This document shows, piece after piece, positions 33,616 to 43,070 of a DNA stretch of 64,000 nt. The position numbers and the translations under genes are program-made. This DNA is from JAKQIM01 sp964633225 (GTDB lineage: Bacteria; Chloroflexota; Anaerolineae; Anaerolineales; UBA4823). Location of the stretch: assembly GCA_964633225.1 (NCBI GenBank), contig CAZWFQ010000012.1, positions 1-64,000 on the forward strand, given 5' to 3'. The stretch's first letter is position 1; the number at the start of each line of letters is the position of its first letter. Below the pieces are notes generated by a model. It was given only the letters and a program-made list of their open reading frames with translations. It searched no databases and had not been told where the DNA came from.

Positions 33616-34890
33616 ATGCGGCTTGCCAACAATAATCGGATCATCATTGTTGGGGGCGGGCCAGCAGGCAGCTTCACTGCCTTACACTTATTACGCTTTG
33701 CCGCCCATGCTGGCTTGCAGCTCAAGATTGACATCTTTGAGGGACGCAATTTTCAACAACCCGGCCCTGAGGGGTGTAACAAGTGCGCCGGGATCCTTTC
33801 ATCACACCTCACTGCTAATTTACGCAAACTTGGCCTGGACCTGCCGGAGGCATTGATCCTGGCACGCCTGGATACCTATATCTTGCACCTGGAAGGAAAA
33901 GAGTTGGTCACCCACAGTCCTTCCCCGCACCGCCCGATCCTCAGCGTGTGCCGGGGCAGCGGGCCGCGGGTGGGGCTGCAAGATGCGCCGCTATCGTTCG
34001 ACGCCTGGCTATTAGAACAAGCCCAGGCACGCGGCGCCTCACTGCACCGCCAGCGCGTACACCAGGTCAAAGCTGGGGCGCGTCCAAGCATTGTGCTGAA
34101 AGACCGGGAACTGGAAGCTGACCTGGTGGTGATTGCCACAGGCATCAACAGCCAGGTTCCACTGGCCCCCGCCTGGGGGTATCGCCCGCCCCGCAGCGAG
34201 GTGATGGCGCAAGACGAGATCCCATTACCCGACAATCTCTCAAACAATGAAGTACACATCTTCTTTGAGCCGCCCCAGGGGCTGCTCTTTGGCGGCCTGG
34301 TTCCCAAAAAGTGGTATGCCAACCTCTCCTTGCTGGGGCATGGCCTGCCGCCCAATGCCGTCAAGATTTTCCTGGATGCGCACGGGGCGCGGCTGGGAAT
34401 TTCTCACGACACACCTTCTCTGTGCGGATGCAGGCCGCGCGTGGCAATCTCGGCAGCCACGGGCTACTATGCGAATCGGATGGTAGCAGTGGGAGACAGC
34501 GCTGTCAGCCGGTTGTATAAAGATGGGCTGGGCTCAGCTTTTCTGACGGCTGAGAGTGCTGCTCGCACCGCCATCCAACTGGGCATCAGCCGGCAAGCCT
34601 TTGCCGCCGGGTACGCACCCACCTGCCGCCAGATTGCCCATGATAATCGCTTTGGGCGGCTGCTGTTCTGGCTGCTGCCGCTTTACCGTCGCTCACCTTT
34701 CTTAGTTGACGCCTGGCTGCATGCTCTTATGCAAGAAGAACAACTGCCGTTGCAACAGCAGATCCACCGTTATGCCTTATGGGGGCTCTTTACAGGCGAC
34801 GAATCCTACCGGCAGATATTCAAGCTGTTAATCAGCCGGCAGGCTATCTCGCGTATGATCCGGGGCGCGCTAGGCAGGAGGCGAAAATGA
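33616..34890 (+). CDS. Geranylgeranyl-reductase-like FAD oxidoreductase, copy 1
   Basis: 424 residues. The N-terminal FAD motif is 'RIIIVGGGPAGSFTALHLLR' and a cysteine-containing block 'GCNKCAGILSSHLTANLRKL' sits where geranylgeranyl reductases bind the flavin and substrate. The second FAD motif is 'RMVAVGDSAVSRLYKDGLGS'. The family reduces isoprenoid chains of chlorophyll, menaquinone or archaeal lipids; the substrate here is not known. The stop overlaps the start of copy 2 (ATGA). Confidence 0.82.
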   Translation: MRLANNNRIIIVGGGPAGSFTALHLLRFAAHAGLQLKIDIFEGRNFQQPGPEGCNKCAGILSSHLTANLRKLGLDLPEALILARLDTYILHLEGKELVTHSPSPHRPILSVCRGSGPRVGLQDAPLSFDAWLLEQAQARGASLHRQRVHQVKAGARPSIVLKDRELEADLVVIATGINSQVPLAPAWGYRPPRSEVMAQDEIPLPDNLSNNEVHIFFEPPQGLLFGGLVPKKWYANLSLLGHGLPPNAVKIFLDAHGARLGISHDTPSLCGCRPRVAISAATGYYANRMVAVGDSAVSRLYKDGLGSAFLTAESAARTAIQLGISRQAFAAGYAPTCRQIAHDNRFGRLLFWLLPLYRRSPFLVDAWLHALMQEEQLPLQQQIHRYALWGLFTGDESYRQIFKLLISRQAISRMIRGALGRRRK

Positions 34891-36146
34891 GAGAGGTCGG
34901 ATTGGGCCCATTACAGGATGGCGCCAGGGTAGTGATCATTGGGGGAGGCCCGGCCGGTACCGCCGCGGCCATCGCCATCAAGCAGTTAGCCAGCGAAATG
35001 GGGCGGCAAATTCACGTGGTGATCGTGGAAGAAAAGCAGTTCGCCGGCGAGCAGTTCCACAACCTGTGCGTGGGCGTGCTCTCGCCGCCCATCGCCGACA
35101 TGATCGAACGCGACCTGGGCATCCCCTTTCCCAGGCACCTGAACCACACCCTGATCACCGGTTACGTTTTGCACACAGGCCGGCGGCAGATCATCCTGGA
35201 TGGCGAGCCTGAAGCCGAACCATCCATTGCCCTGCGCCGCGTGCAGTTCGACGCCTATATGGTAGAAGCCGCTCGCCAGAGGGGGGTAGAAATCGTCACC
35301 GCCCGCGTCACCGATGTTGAATTCCATGCCGACCAGGTGATCATCTACACCAACAGTGCCCCCCTGCGCGCCGACCTGGTAATCGGCGCTTTTGGCTCCG
35401 ATGAGGGCGCCGAGACGGTCTTTGGGCTGGCAGTTGGCTACCGCCCGCCGGCAGCCTTATACTCTATCGTCACCAAATACCACCCCGGTGAGCCAGGCAT
35501 GCAAAACTTTGGCCAGCGCGTGCATGCATTTTTGCCCCCCAACCCGCTGATCGAATTCGGCGGCATCACCCCCAAAACAGATCACCTCACCATCAACATT
35601 GCCGGGGCCGCGCTGAACATCCACGTGATGGATGATTTCATCCGCATGAACGAGGTGCGCAGCGCCCTCCCGAACCTGGAAAACGCCGGGCGCATTAAGC
35701 CAAAAGACCTGCGTTATTTCAAGGGCCGCTTTCCTTGCGGGCTGGCGCATAAATTTTGGGGCGACCGGTATGTCATGATAGGAGATGCGGCCGGGCTGGT
35801 GCGGGCGTTCAAAGGCAAGGGCGTGACATCTGCCATCCAAACAGGCCTGCGCGCGGCCCAGGTGATCCTGAAAGAGGGCATTTCAGGCGATGCGTTTAAG
35901 GCCTACCAGGCCGCCAACCAAGATATTATCAGCGACCTGCCTTTTGGCAAAGCCATGCGCTACTTCACCATTACCGCGGCGCGCATCGGGTTCATGGATG
36001 TCATCTTGCGGGCGGCTGAACAAGATGCCCGCCTGCAGCAAGCCCTTTTCGACGCCGTGTCGGGACGGCGTTCTTACCAGTTCATCTTGCGCCAGGCGCT
36101 CACATTCAAATCGGTGCGCAAGGTCTTGGCTGCCCTGGTACCTTAA
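34887..36146 (+). CDS. Geranylgeranyl-reductase-like FAD oxidoreductase, copy 2
   Basis: The start is ATG 34887, six bases after AGGAGG; an in-frame extension to 34779 lies inside the previous gene and is discarded. 419 residues. The FAD motif is 'RVVIIGGGPAGTAAAIAIKQ', the block 'NLCVGVLSPPIADMIERDLG' parallels that of copy 1 but keeps only one cysteine, and the second motif is 'RYVMIGDAAGLVRAFKGKGV'. The two proteins look like an old tandem duplication and may act in sequence or as a heteromer on an isoprenoid or quinone. Confidence 0.82.
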   Translation: MREVGLGPLQDGARVVIIGGGPAGTAAAIAIKQLASEMGRQIHVVIVEEKQFAGEQFHNLCVGVLSPPIADMIERDLGIPFPRHLNHTLITGYVLHTGRRQIILDGEPEAEPSIALRRVQFDAYMVEAARQRGVEIVTARVTDVEFHADQVIIYTNSAPLRADLVIGAFGSDEGAETVFGLAVGYRPPAALYSIVTKYHPGEPGMQNFGQRVHAFLPPNPLIEFGGITPKTDHLTINIAGAALNIHVMDDFIRMNEVRSALPNLENAGRIKPKDLRYFKGRFPCGLAHKFWGDRYVMIGDAAGLVRAFKGKGVTSAIQTGLRAAQVILKEGISGDAFKAYQAANQDIISDLPFGKAMRYFTITAARIGFMDVILRAAEQDARLQQALFDAVSGRRSYQFILRQALTFKSVRKVLAALVP

Positions 36147-36152
36147 ATGCCA

Positions 36153-36196
36153 AAAACGAGTTGCTGCGGTGCCCTGGCACTGCCTCAACTCGTTTT
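36153..36196 (+). terminator. Hairpin terminator between convergent genes
   Basis: An 11-bp outer stem AAAACGAGTTG (36153-36163) / CAACTCGTTTT (36186-36196), with an inner stem GTGCC/GGCAC (36169-36173 with 36176-36180). The T4 end serves the plus strand and the A4 start the minus strand. Confidence 0.75.
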
Positions 36197-36222
36197 CGGG
36201 TATTCGATGCTGATGAAAGCGA

Positions 36223-37104
36223 TCAGCTCAGATTCTGCTTGGTCAGGGCCTCAATGCTCTCGGCATGCTGGGGGACGTACGCATCGCCAAACTTGGTCTT
36301 GGGCAGGGTTTCCTTCCTGGCCATCAAGATCTCATATTCGTCATCTTCCACCATGGCCACGCAGCGCCCAATGCTCGATTCGCCATCCACAAAGCGCCAG
36401 GGGAAGAAGCCCACCGGCACGCGGCGGTTGAGCAGCAGGTCAATCTCGCCGCCCAGGCACTCTGCATGAATGATGCCGTAGGGGAACATCTCAAGATGCA
36501 TCAACTGGTATTTGGTGTCATCGAAATATTCAACCAGCGGCATGCCGAACTTCTTTTTAAAGACCTTGTCAGCCTGGCGAGCCTGGCGCGGCATCCAATC
36601 GCGGATGATGGTATTCATGGGGTGGTCAGCACTGCCGCAGTCCACACCGATCCAGCGCAGCTTCTTGGCCTTGGCCCACTCGGCAAACTCGCGATCGGGG
36701 CCGGGGTGCTTCACCATGTAGCGCACTTCATCAGCGGTGGGCATATCCCAGCCATAGTGATGGTAACCGGTGTGGATGATGAGGATATCGCCTTCGCGCA
36801 CTTCCACGCGTTCTTCCACCATCTTGCTGGTGTAGATATCGTAGTCGCCGCACACATCGCTTAAGTCAACCACGGCTGCATCGTGGACCAGGTAATCCAT
36901 CTGCAGGGCAGCAATGTCTTTGCCAGCAGTGTGGAAGTGGATCTCACCGTCCAGGTGGGTGCCCAGGTGGTTTGAGTGGGTCACTACCTGGCCGTTGGCG
37001 CCATTGGGCGCCAGGCGCTTGAAGTATTTTACCTGCAGTGGTTCATAGGTCGGCCAGGCCGGGGTGGCAATGCCAAGGGGGATGGTCATATCAATGAATT
37101 TCAT
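36223..37104 (-). CDS. Cyclase-family metal-dependent hydrolase (PF04199)
   Basis: 293 residues. The metal motif HxGTHxDxxxHF is present as 'NHLGTHLDGEIHFHTAG', and 'FIDMTIPLGIATPAWPTYEP' is the typical start. The family includes kynurenine formamidase, isatin hydrolase and other cyclic or N-acyl amide hydrolases that use Mn or Zn. Here it lies at the end of the AllG-AllF-molybdenum hydroxylase directon, 95 bases after the DUF1116 gene. It probably opens or trims an amide or cyclic intermediate of that pathway; the actual substrate is unknown. Confidence 0.88.
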   Translation of the reverse strand: MKFIDMTIPLGIATPAWPTYEPLQVKYFKRLAPNGANGQVVTHSNHLGTHLDGEIHFHTAGKDIAALQMDYLVHDAAVVDLSDVCGDYDIYTSKMVEERVEVREGDILIIHTGYHHYGWDMPTADEVRYMVKHPGPDREFAEWAKAKKLRWIGVDCGSADHPMNTIIRDWMPRQARQADKVFKKKFGMPLVEYFDDTKYQLMHLEMFPYGIIHAECLGGEIDLLLNRRVPVGFFPWRFVDGESSIGRCVAMVEDDEYEILMARKETLPKTKFGDAYVPQHAESIEALTKQNLS

Positions 37105-37199
37105 AGGTAGGGTCTCCTGAAAGAATAGTTAAGGATTTGTAAGCAATCAACAACTCAACGCAAAGGCGCAAAGAAAAACCATTTAAACACATCTTCGTA

Positions 37200-38597
37200 T
37201 CAAATACTCTTCAAAGCCTCGAACGCATCCCGGAAGCACTTCTCGGGAGCGCGCAGGATGCCAGCGCCCACCATGCCCACACCGGGGTCTTTGTGAGCAA
37301 TGCCGGTATTGATCTGAGGCAAGATACCCGTTTCCATCACCTTGCGCACATCAATCCCCAGCGGTGTGCCACGGAAGTTGAGGGCCGGGATGGTGAACTG
37401 ATCGTGCTCATCGGCTGTGACTTCATACATTTCAAGGGTGGCTTGCAGGGCTGTCTGAGGGGTGCCGCCCACGAACTTGGTAATGGCAGGCGCCGCCGCC
37501 ATAGCCATGCCGCCATAGCCGGCTGTTTCGGTGATGGTGCTGTCGCCAATATCCGGATTGGCGTCTTCCTCAGAGAATTGAGGAAAGTACAGGCCCTTCA
37601 CCTGTCCGGCGGGGGCGGTGAACCAGCGCTCTGGCATGCTCGAGAGACGGATGCCAAAATCGGTGCCGTTGCGGGCCATCACGGTGACGATGCTGCTGCC
37701 CGGAATGCCCTCGGCTGGCTCAAGCATGGCTTTGCCAGCCGGCATGCTCAAGTTGAGGAAGAAATGGTCGTTGCGGTCGATGAACTCGATCACCCGCGCC
37801 AGGGTCTCGTTATCGCGGCTGGTGCGCGCCAGGGCCGGGGCAATGGCGCGCAGGAAGAGTGAGGTGGCAGCCCGGTTGCGGTTGTGACACTCATCGCCCA
37901 TGTGCATGGCCTGGGCGATCAGGCTGCGGATATCAATGCCATCGGGCAGGGTCTGTAGTGCACGGTCGAGGGCTGGGTAAAGGTCGGTCTCCATCCACTT
38001 CAAGCGGGTATAGACCTCAGGTCCCAGGCCGCCATAACGCAGCACCTTGCCCAGCCCTTCATTCTGGGTGCAGTAAGCCCGGTTGCCATAGGTCTTGTTC
38101 TCCAGGATAAAAAGCGGCATCGAAGGAGAAACCACGCCCGCCATAGGGCCCACCGAGTGATGGTGGTGGCAGGGCGAAAACTCGATCTCACCTGAGGCCG
38201 CCAACTGGGCAGCCTGGGTTTCATCTCGGGCCAACCCCTCATAGATCAGCGCACCGATCACCGCACCGCGCTGGGGGCCGCACATGCGCTCCCAGGTGAC
38301 GGGCGGGCCGGCATGCAAGATCAGGTGCGAGTGCATGCCCAGCAAATCTCGCGCAATGCCCATGCCCACCAACACCGGACGGCCCTGCTTGATGCGCTGG
38401 CAGGTCTCGGCGTTGGCGGCATCGATACTGATGCCTGAGGTCGTGAAGCGCAGGATGGGGACGTTGTCCATCGGCGGACGCCAGTCCACGTCCAACACAG
38501 GCAAGCCCTGGGCTTGCACGGCATCGGCCATGCTGCCCAGGCCCACGTTGATCACACTGATCGGTTTTCCAAACAGGTCATTGATCTGTTGGCTCAT
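37200..38597 (-). CDS. DUF1116 protein, AllG/YlbE-like oxamate carbamoyltransferase subunit
   Basis: 465 residues of the DUF1116 family ('PISVINVGLGSMADAVQAQG' start, 'FSPCHHHHSVGPMAGVVSPS' with a His run, 'HMGDECHNRNRAATSLFLRA'). In E. coli the products of fdrA, ylbE and ylbF (AllF, AllG, AllH) together form oxamic transcarbamylase of anaerobic allantoin breakdown. All three families occur in this window. The gene overlaps FdrA by four bases. Possible role: carbamoyl transfer from a ureido compound to phosphate. Confidence 0.85.
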   Translation of the reverse strand: MSQQINDLFGKPISVINVGLGSMADAVQAQGLPVLDVDWRPPMDNVPILRFTTSGISIDAANAETCQRIKQGRPVLVGMGIARDLLGMHSHLILHAGPPVTWERMCGPQRGAVIGALIYEGLARDETQAAQLAASGEIEFSPCHHHHSVGPMAGVVSPSMPLFILENKTYGNRAYCTQNEGLGKVLRYGGLGPEVYTRLKWMETDLYPALDRALQTLPDGIDIRSLIAQAMHMGDECHNRNRAATSLFLRAIAPALARTSRDNETLARVIEFIDRNDHFFLNLSMPAGKAMLEPAEGIPGSSIVTVMARNGTDFGIRLSSMPERWFTAPAGQVKGLYFPQFSEEDANPDIGDSTITETAGYGGMAMAAAPAITKFVGGTPQTALQATLEMYEVTADEHDQFTIPALNFRGTPLGIDVRKVMETGILPQINTGIAHKDPGVGMVGAGILRAPEKCFRDAFEALKSI

Positions 38598-40195
38598 TGT
38601 TGTTCACGGATGCCTGCATCCGTCTCCTTTACGATCCTGGCTGCCAGGCGAGCCGCTTCGGCATTGCTGTCGCACACAATCACACCCGCCTGCTCAAGTT
38701 GTTGTACCTGGCGGCTCAAGCGCTGGGGGTCTTGCTCGGTGCCAGTGACCGAGGCAATCACCAGCGGCTGGCTGCCGCACACCTCACCCGCCAGGGTCAG
38801 CGCTCTTTGCACCGCCGGGCCCAGCTCAGCAGCCGGGTCGGGATGCGCACCGTAACCGAGCACCACATCCAGCATGATGACGGCTGTTTCGGGGTCGCGC
38901 GCCTCTTGCATCATGCGGCGAATGCGAAGATCGTTGTCGATCATGGGGTGCGGGCGCCCCACGGTGAATTCTTCTTCTCCCAGGTCCACAGCGCAGTGCC
39001 CCTGGCTGTGGGTAGAATCGGGCATCTGGTCTTCTTTGCGCAGCGGCGCATTCGAAGACACGGTCTCTGAGAGCAGATCGCGCCAGATGACCTGGGCCTC
39101 GTAGCACAGCGTACCGCCAGAGAACAAGCCGCGGATGTAGCGCTGGGCTGGTCGCAGGCGTCCAGAGCCAAGCACCTGGGCCGGCCAAACCGCCGCCAGG
39201 CCAGGGGAGGTGGACGGGATATTCTTTGAGCCGGCTGCTTCTGCGCCCAAGATGGCGGCTTCTTCCAGCGTGCGCGCCAGGCGCAGAGAACCGCCTAGCT
39301 CAGGGGCAGCCTGTGCCCCCAAGAGGCAAACGATGGTGGGCTTGGCACTGCTGGCAGCCTGGGCAAGCACTTTTTGCGCCACCGCCTCAGCAGGCGGCTT
39401 ACTGACCAGGACGATCACCTGCGTGGCGGGGTCTTGCTGGAGGGCCTTCAGGCCGGCCAACATCATCAGCCCGCCCACTTCTTCCTTGAGATCCCGGCCG
39501 CCCGTGCCAATTCCCTGGCTGAGCCCCACCCCATTCTTGGCCAGCAGGGTGCTGACCTCTTGCAAGCCAGTGCCAGCCGCCGAAACCAGGCCCACCGGGC
39601 CAGGCGGCACTACGTTGGCAAAGCCCAGCGCGGCGCCATTCAAAATGGCCGTGCCCGCGCCAGGCCCCATCAACAGCAGCCCATGCTCCACGGCATATTT
39701 TTTCAGGGCAATCTCATCTGCCAGGGAGACATTATCGCTGAAGAGCAGCACGTGCAGGCCCTGGTAAAGTGCTTGCCAGGCCTCTTCGGTGGCATAGCGC
39801 CCAGCCACCGAGATCACCGCCAGGTTTGCTTCTGGGCGGCTTTTGATGGCAGAGCGCAAAGTCTTGGGGCGAAATTCGCCCCCCGCGCTGCCCGAGGTAG
39901 ATACTTGCTTCTTCTGCAAGATATTTTCAGCTTCCGCCAGGGCGGGTTCAATCGCCGCCAGGGCGGCGCGTACGGCAATGATCAGATCGTTGGCAGTGGC
40001 GGCTTGCGCTTCGGGCGTCAGCAGCCCGGCTTCTTTGAGAATGCCCTTGTTCGCATCCGTGCCCATTACCACAGCAGCATCGAGCACACCCGGGAATTGA
40101 GCCAGTTCACGCGCTGCCAACATCAGGTTAACAGAGTCGTAATACTGGCTGGGCTTGATCAGCGTATGAATATTGGGTGAAGGTAAGGCAGACAA
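38594..40195 (-). CDS. fdrA: FdrA family protein (AllF-like)
   Basis: I place the start at TTG 40195, after GGAGG (40210-40206) and just past the stop of the upstream gene; the in-frame extension to 40369 is inside that gene and low-complexity. The product is about 533 residues, as E. coli FdrA (555). It has the succinyl-CoA-synthetase-like fold: 'NVVPPGPVGLVSAAGTGLQE', 'GIGTGGRDLKEEVGGLMMLA', 'IMLDVVLGYGAHPDPAAELG'. With DUF1116 and DUF2877 it would form an oxamate carbamoyltransferase-like complex that yields carbamoyl phosphate. No carbamate kinase gene is visible in the window. Confidence 0.87.
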   Translation of the reverse strand: MSALPSPNIHTLIKPSQYYDSVNLMLAARELAQFPGVLDAAVVMGTDANKGILKEAGLLTPEAQAATANDLIIAVRAALAAIEPALAEAENILQKKQVSTSGSAGGEFRPKTLRSAIKSRPEANLAVISVAGRYATEEAWQALYQGLHVLLFSDNVSLADEIALKKYAVEHGLLLMGPGAGTAILNGAALGFANVVPPGPVGLVSAAGTGLQEVSTLLAKNGVGLSQGIGTGGRDLKEEVGGLMMLAGLKALQQDPATQVIVLVSKPPAEAVAQKVLAQAASSAKPTIVCLLGAQAAPELGGSLRLARTLEEAAILGAEAAGSKNIPSTSPGLAAVWPAQVLGSGRLRPAQRYIRGLFSGGTLCYEAQVIWRDLLSETVSSNAPLRKEDQMPDSTHSQGHCAVDLGEEEFTVGRPHPMIDNDLRIRRMMQEARDPETAVIMLDVVLGYGAHPDPAAELGPAVQRALTLAGEVCGSQPLVIASVTGTEQDPQRLSRQVQQLEQAGVIVCDSNAEAARLAARIVKETDAGIREQQ

Positions 40196-40200
40196 CGCAG

Positions 40201-42570
40201 TTATTCCTCCATTCCTTTGACCAACCCGGCATCCACCATCGCCAGATAAACTTTCTCGGCCGAGTAAGGCGGCGCGCCCACCCGGATGCCAATGGCATCG
40301 TAGATGGCATTGGCGATGGCAGCTACAGTGGGCACCATGGAATGTTCGCCCACGCCGCGCGCCCCCCACGGCCCGTCATCTTGAGGCACCTCAACAATGA
40401 TAGACTGGATATCCATGGGCACATCGCTGGTGGTGGCAATACGATAATCCACAAAGCTAGGATTCTGCAAGACACCTTCCTTGAGCTTCAAGCTCTCAAA
40501 CAAGGCCGTGCTCATGCCCTGGACGAAGCCGCCTTCCATCTGTGCCTTGACCATCTCAGGGTTGATGGCCTTGCCCACATCAAAGGCGCCCACCCCACGC
40601 AAGATCTGCACTTTGCCGGTATCCAGGTCTACTTCCACCTCAACCGCCTGGACGCCGGTGGTGTAATGCACCACCGCCCGCGGCCCCTGGCCGGTCTCGG
40701 CATCCAGGCCGGTGACGTAGGTGGGCATGAAGCTGCCACGCCCCAACACCGGCCCACCGATCCAGCCCTGGTCGTTGGGCAGGGGCAGGCCATAGATGGC
40801 GATGTTCTTGAGCGAGATGGTCTCTTCTGATTTATAGGAAATCACATTGCCATCCACAATATCCAAGTCTTCGATCTTCTCATTCCAGGCCTTGGCCACC
40901 AGCTCCAATATCTGCTGGCGGGCATCCCGCGCCGCGGCAGCAACCGCATTACCCATGCTCCAGGTCAGGCGGCTGGCCACAGTCTGCCACTCGTAAGGGC
41001 TGTAATTGGTATCAAGCGGCGTCGCCACGCGCACCCACTCGATCGGCACACCCAAGGCGGCAGCCGCCATCTGGGCGGCAATCGTAAAGGAACCCTGCCC
41101 AATATCCTGCCCGCCCACGCTCACGGTGACCGTGCCATCTTCGTTCAGGGCTACCTTGGCGCTTGAGCTGGCATTGGGCGACATAGCCGGGGCTTTCCAC
41201 ATTGCCGCAATGCCCTTGCCGCGCCGTTTATTGGGCGCACTGGGGGGTGCCTTGCGGCCCCAATCAATCGCGGCAGCAGTCTTATCCAGGCATTCCAATA
41301 ACCCCGTAGGGTGCATGGTCATGCCGGTGACCAAAGTGTCTCCGCCCTGGACACAGTTGATGCGGCGGAACTGCACCGGATCCATTTTTATAGCCAGGGC
41401 CAGCTCATCAATGCACTGCTCCAGGCCAGTGTGCATCTCAGGCATGCCAAACCCGCGCATCGGCCCGCCGACCGGGTGATTGGTGTAGACGCAGAAGCTG
41501 TCGGTCTTAACATTCGGGACATCATAGGGCCCGCTGCTGGAATAGCCCGAAGCACGCGTAATGTTCACGCCGTATTCGGTGTATGCGCCGCCATCCCAAT
41601 AGAAGCGGTTTTGCATCGCCAGCAGGCGACCTTCAGCATCGCAGCCCATCTTGAAATGGGCCACCATGCCCTGGCGCACAAAGGCAGTGTAAAACTCTTC
41701 TTCGCGCGTCAGGCGCAGCTTGACCGGTTTCCCTTTGATCTTTGAAGCAATCGCCACCGCCAGCGCTTCCATGCTCACACCGGCCTTGCAGCCAAAGCCG
41801 CCGCCCACATAGGGAGCGATTACCTCTACATCTGACTGCGAAATATCCAGGGCGATGGCAATCAAGTTGCGCTGCGCAAACGGCGACTGAGAGGTGCCCC
41901 ACAGTGTCACCTTGCCGTTCTCATCCACCTTGGCAATGGCGATGTGCGGCTCAATGGGCACATGCTGGATGTGAGGAATGTGGTAGCTGTGCTCCACAAT
42001 GGCCGCACACTGCGCCCAGGCCGCATCCGTGTCGCCTTTGCGGATGCGGAAATGATTGGAAATATTGGTACCTGGCTGGGGAAAAATGAAGTTCTGTACT
42101 TTATACTCGCCCAGGTCTGGGTGGATTATCGGAGCTTCAGGAGTGGCCCCAAACTCAGGGTCAAAGACGCCCTGCAGCGGTTCGTATTCCACATCAATCA
42201 GCTCAACGGCTTGCTCGGCGATGGCCTCGCTTACCGCCGCCACCCCAGCCACAGGGTCGCCCACGTAACGCACCCGGTCACGGCAGAAGATGTGGCGATC
42301 TTGCAGGTACAGGCCGGTCATGCCGGGGAAACTCTCGCCAGTCACCACCGCTTTAACGCCCGGCAGGGCTTGCGCCTTGCTGGTATCGATACGTTTGATC
42401 AGGGCATGCGGGTGAGGGCTGCGTTTGATGCGCGCATACAACAGCCCTGGGCCAAATTGAAGATCGTCAGAAAAGAGAGCCGCACCGATAACCTTCTCTT
42501 TGGCATCCACGCGCGTCACGCTGTCGCCAATGGGATGAGGAACTGAAGCAGCAGGTTGGTTGGGAGTCAT
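40201..42570 (-). CDS. Xanthine-dehydrogenase-family molybdenum-binding subunit
   Basis: The start is ATG 42570 with GGAGG five bases upstream; seven extra codons lie before it in frame. About 789 residues. Two Ald_Xan_dh_C regions, 'GGGFGCKAGVSMEALAVAIA', 'GGPMRGFGMPEMHTGLEQCI', and the catalytic glutamate in 'GARGVGEHSMVPTVAAIANA' (GxGE). It lacks the AYxCSFR loop of CO dehydrogenase. It hydroxylates an aromatic N-heterocycle such as a purine, pyrimidine or nicotinate derivative in the cytoplasm. Its stop is six bases before the FdrA start, so it shares the operon. Confidence 0.92.
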   Translation of the reverse strand: MTPNQPAASVPHPIGDSVTRVDAKEKVIGAALFSDDLQFGPGLLYARIKRSPHPHALIKRIDTSKAQALPGVKAVVTGESFPGMTGLYLQDRHIFCRDRVRYVGDPVAGVAAVSEAIAEQAVELIDVEYEPLQGVFDPEFGATPEAPIIHPDLGEYKVQNFIFPQPGTNISNHFRIRKGDTDAAWAQCAAIVEHSYHIPHIQHVPIEPHIAIAKVDENGKVTLWGTSQSPFAQRNLIAIALDISQSDVEVIAPYVGGGFGCKAGVSMEALAVAIASKIKGKPVKLRLTREEEFYTAFVRQGMVAHFKMGCDAEGRLLAMQNRFYWDGGAYTEYGVNITRASGYSSSGPYDVPNVKTDSFCVYTNHPVGGPMRGFGMPEMHTGLEQCIDELALAIKMDPVQFRRINCVQGGDTLVTGMTMHPTGLLECLDKTAAAIDWGRKAPPSAPNKRRGKGIAAMWKAPAMSPNASSSAKVALNEDGTVTVSVGGQDIGQGSFTIAAQMAAAALGVPIEWVRVATPLDTNYSPYEWQTVASRLTWSMGNAVAAAARDARQQILELVAKAWNEKIEDLDIVDGNVISYKSEETISLKNIAIYGLPLPNDQGWIGGPVLGRGSFMPTYVTGLDAETGQGPRAVVHYTTGVQAVEVEVDLDTGKVQILRGVGAFDVGKAINPEMVKAQMEGGFVQGMSTALFESLKLKEGVLQNPSFVDYRIATTSDVPMDIQSIIVEVPQDDGPWGARGVGEHSMVPTVAAIANAIYDAIGIRVGAPPYSAEKVYLAMVDAGLVKGMEE

Positions 42571-42587
42571 GGTTTCCTCCATCCTTA

Positions 42588-43067
42588 TCAATTCAGCGCC
42601 TTCTGGCGTTTTGCCGCCTCTTGGACGGCATCAATAATACGCACGTAACCTGTGCAGCGGCACAGGTTACCTACAAGAGCAGCGCGGATATCGTCTTCGC
42701 TGGGTTCTGGGTTGCGGTTCAGCAGCGCACGGGCCGAGATCAACATACCCGGTGTACAGAACCCGCACTGCACCCCGCCGTGGTTAATGATGGCCTGCTG
42801 TACGGGGTCAAGCACGCCATCCTTTGCCAATCCTTCCACCGTCACCACATTAGCGCCCTGGCATTCCACCGCCAGCACCATGCAGCTGTTGACCGCTTCG
42901 CCATCTATCATCACCGTACATGCGCCACACTCGCCGGCATTGCAGCCGTTCTTGGTGCCGGTGAGGGCCAGCTTATCGCGCAGCATTTGCAGCAGGGTCA
43001 TCTGCGAGGGCACGTCCACCTGTTCGAATTCACCATTCACGGTTAAGGTAATATGATGTAGGGCCAT
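42588..43067 (-). CDS. Molybdenum hydroxylase 2Fe-2S subunit
   Basis: 159 residues with two 2Fe-2S clusters. The plant-type cluster is in 'NGCNAGECGACTVMIDGEAV' with a fourth Cys in 'NSCMVLA'; the second is in 'QCGFCTPGMLISARALL' and 'NLCRCTGYVRI'. It carries electrons from the molybdopterin subunit to the FAD subunit. It lies between these two genes, with gaps of 17 and 3 bases. Confidence 0.97.
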   Translation of the reverse strand: MALHHITLTVNGEFEQVDVPSQMTLLQMLRDKLALTGTKNGCNAGECGACTVMIDGEAVNSCMVLAVECQGANVVTVEGLAKDGVLDPVQQAIINHGGVQCGFCTPGMLISARALLNRNPEPSEDDIRAALVGNLCRCTGYVRIIDAVQEAAKRQKALN

Positions 43068-43070
43068 ATC

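Noticed and set aside
38594..40369. FdrA starting at 40369 (591 residues)
   Set aside because: The first 58 codons lie inside the molybdenum hydroxylase gene and are Cys/Gly/Arg-rich; TTG at 40195 with GGAGG upstream gives the family length.
40201..42570. Annotation of the molybdenum subunit as CO dehydrogenase (CoxL)
   Set aside because: The AYxCSFR active-site loop of CoxL is missing; the region reads GGPMRGFGMPE as in xanthine dehydrogenase-type enzymes.
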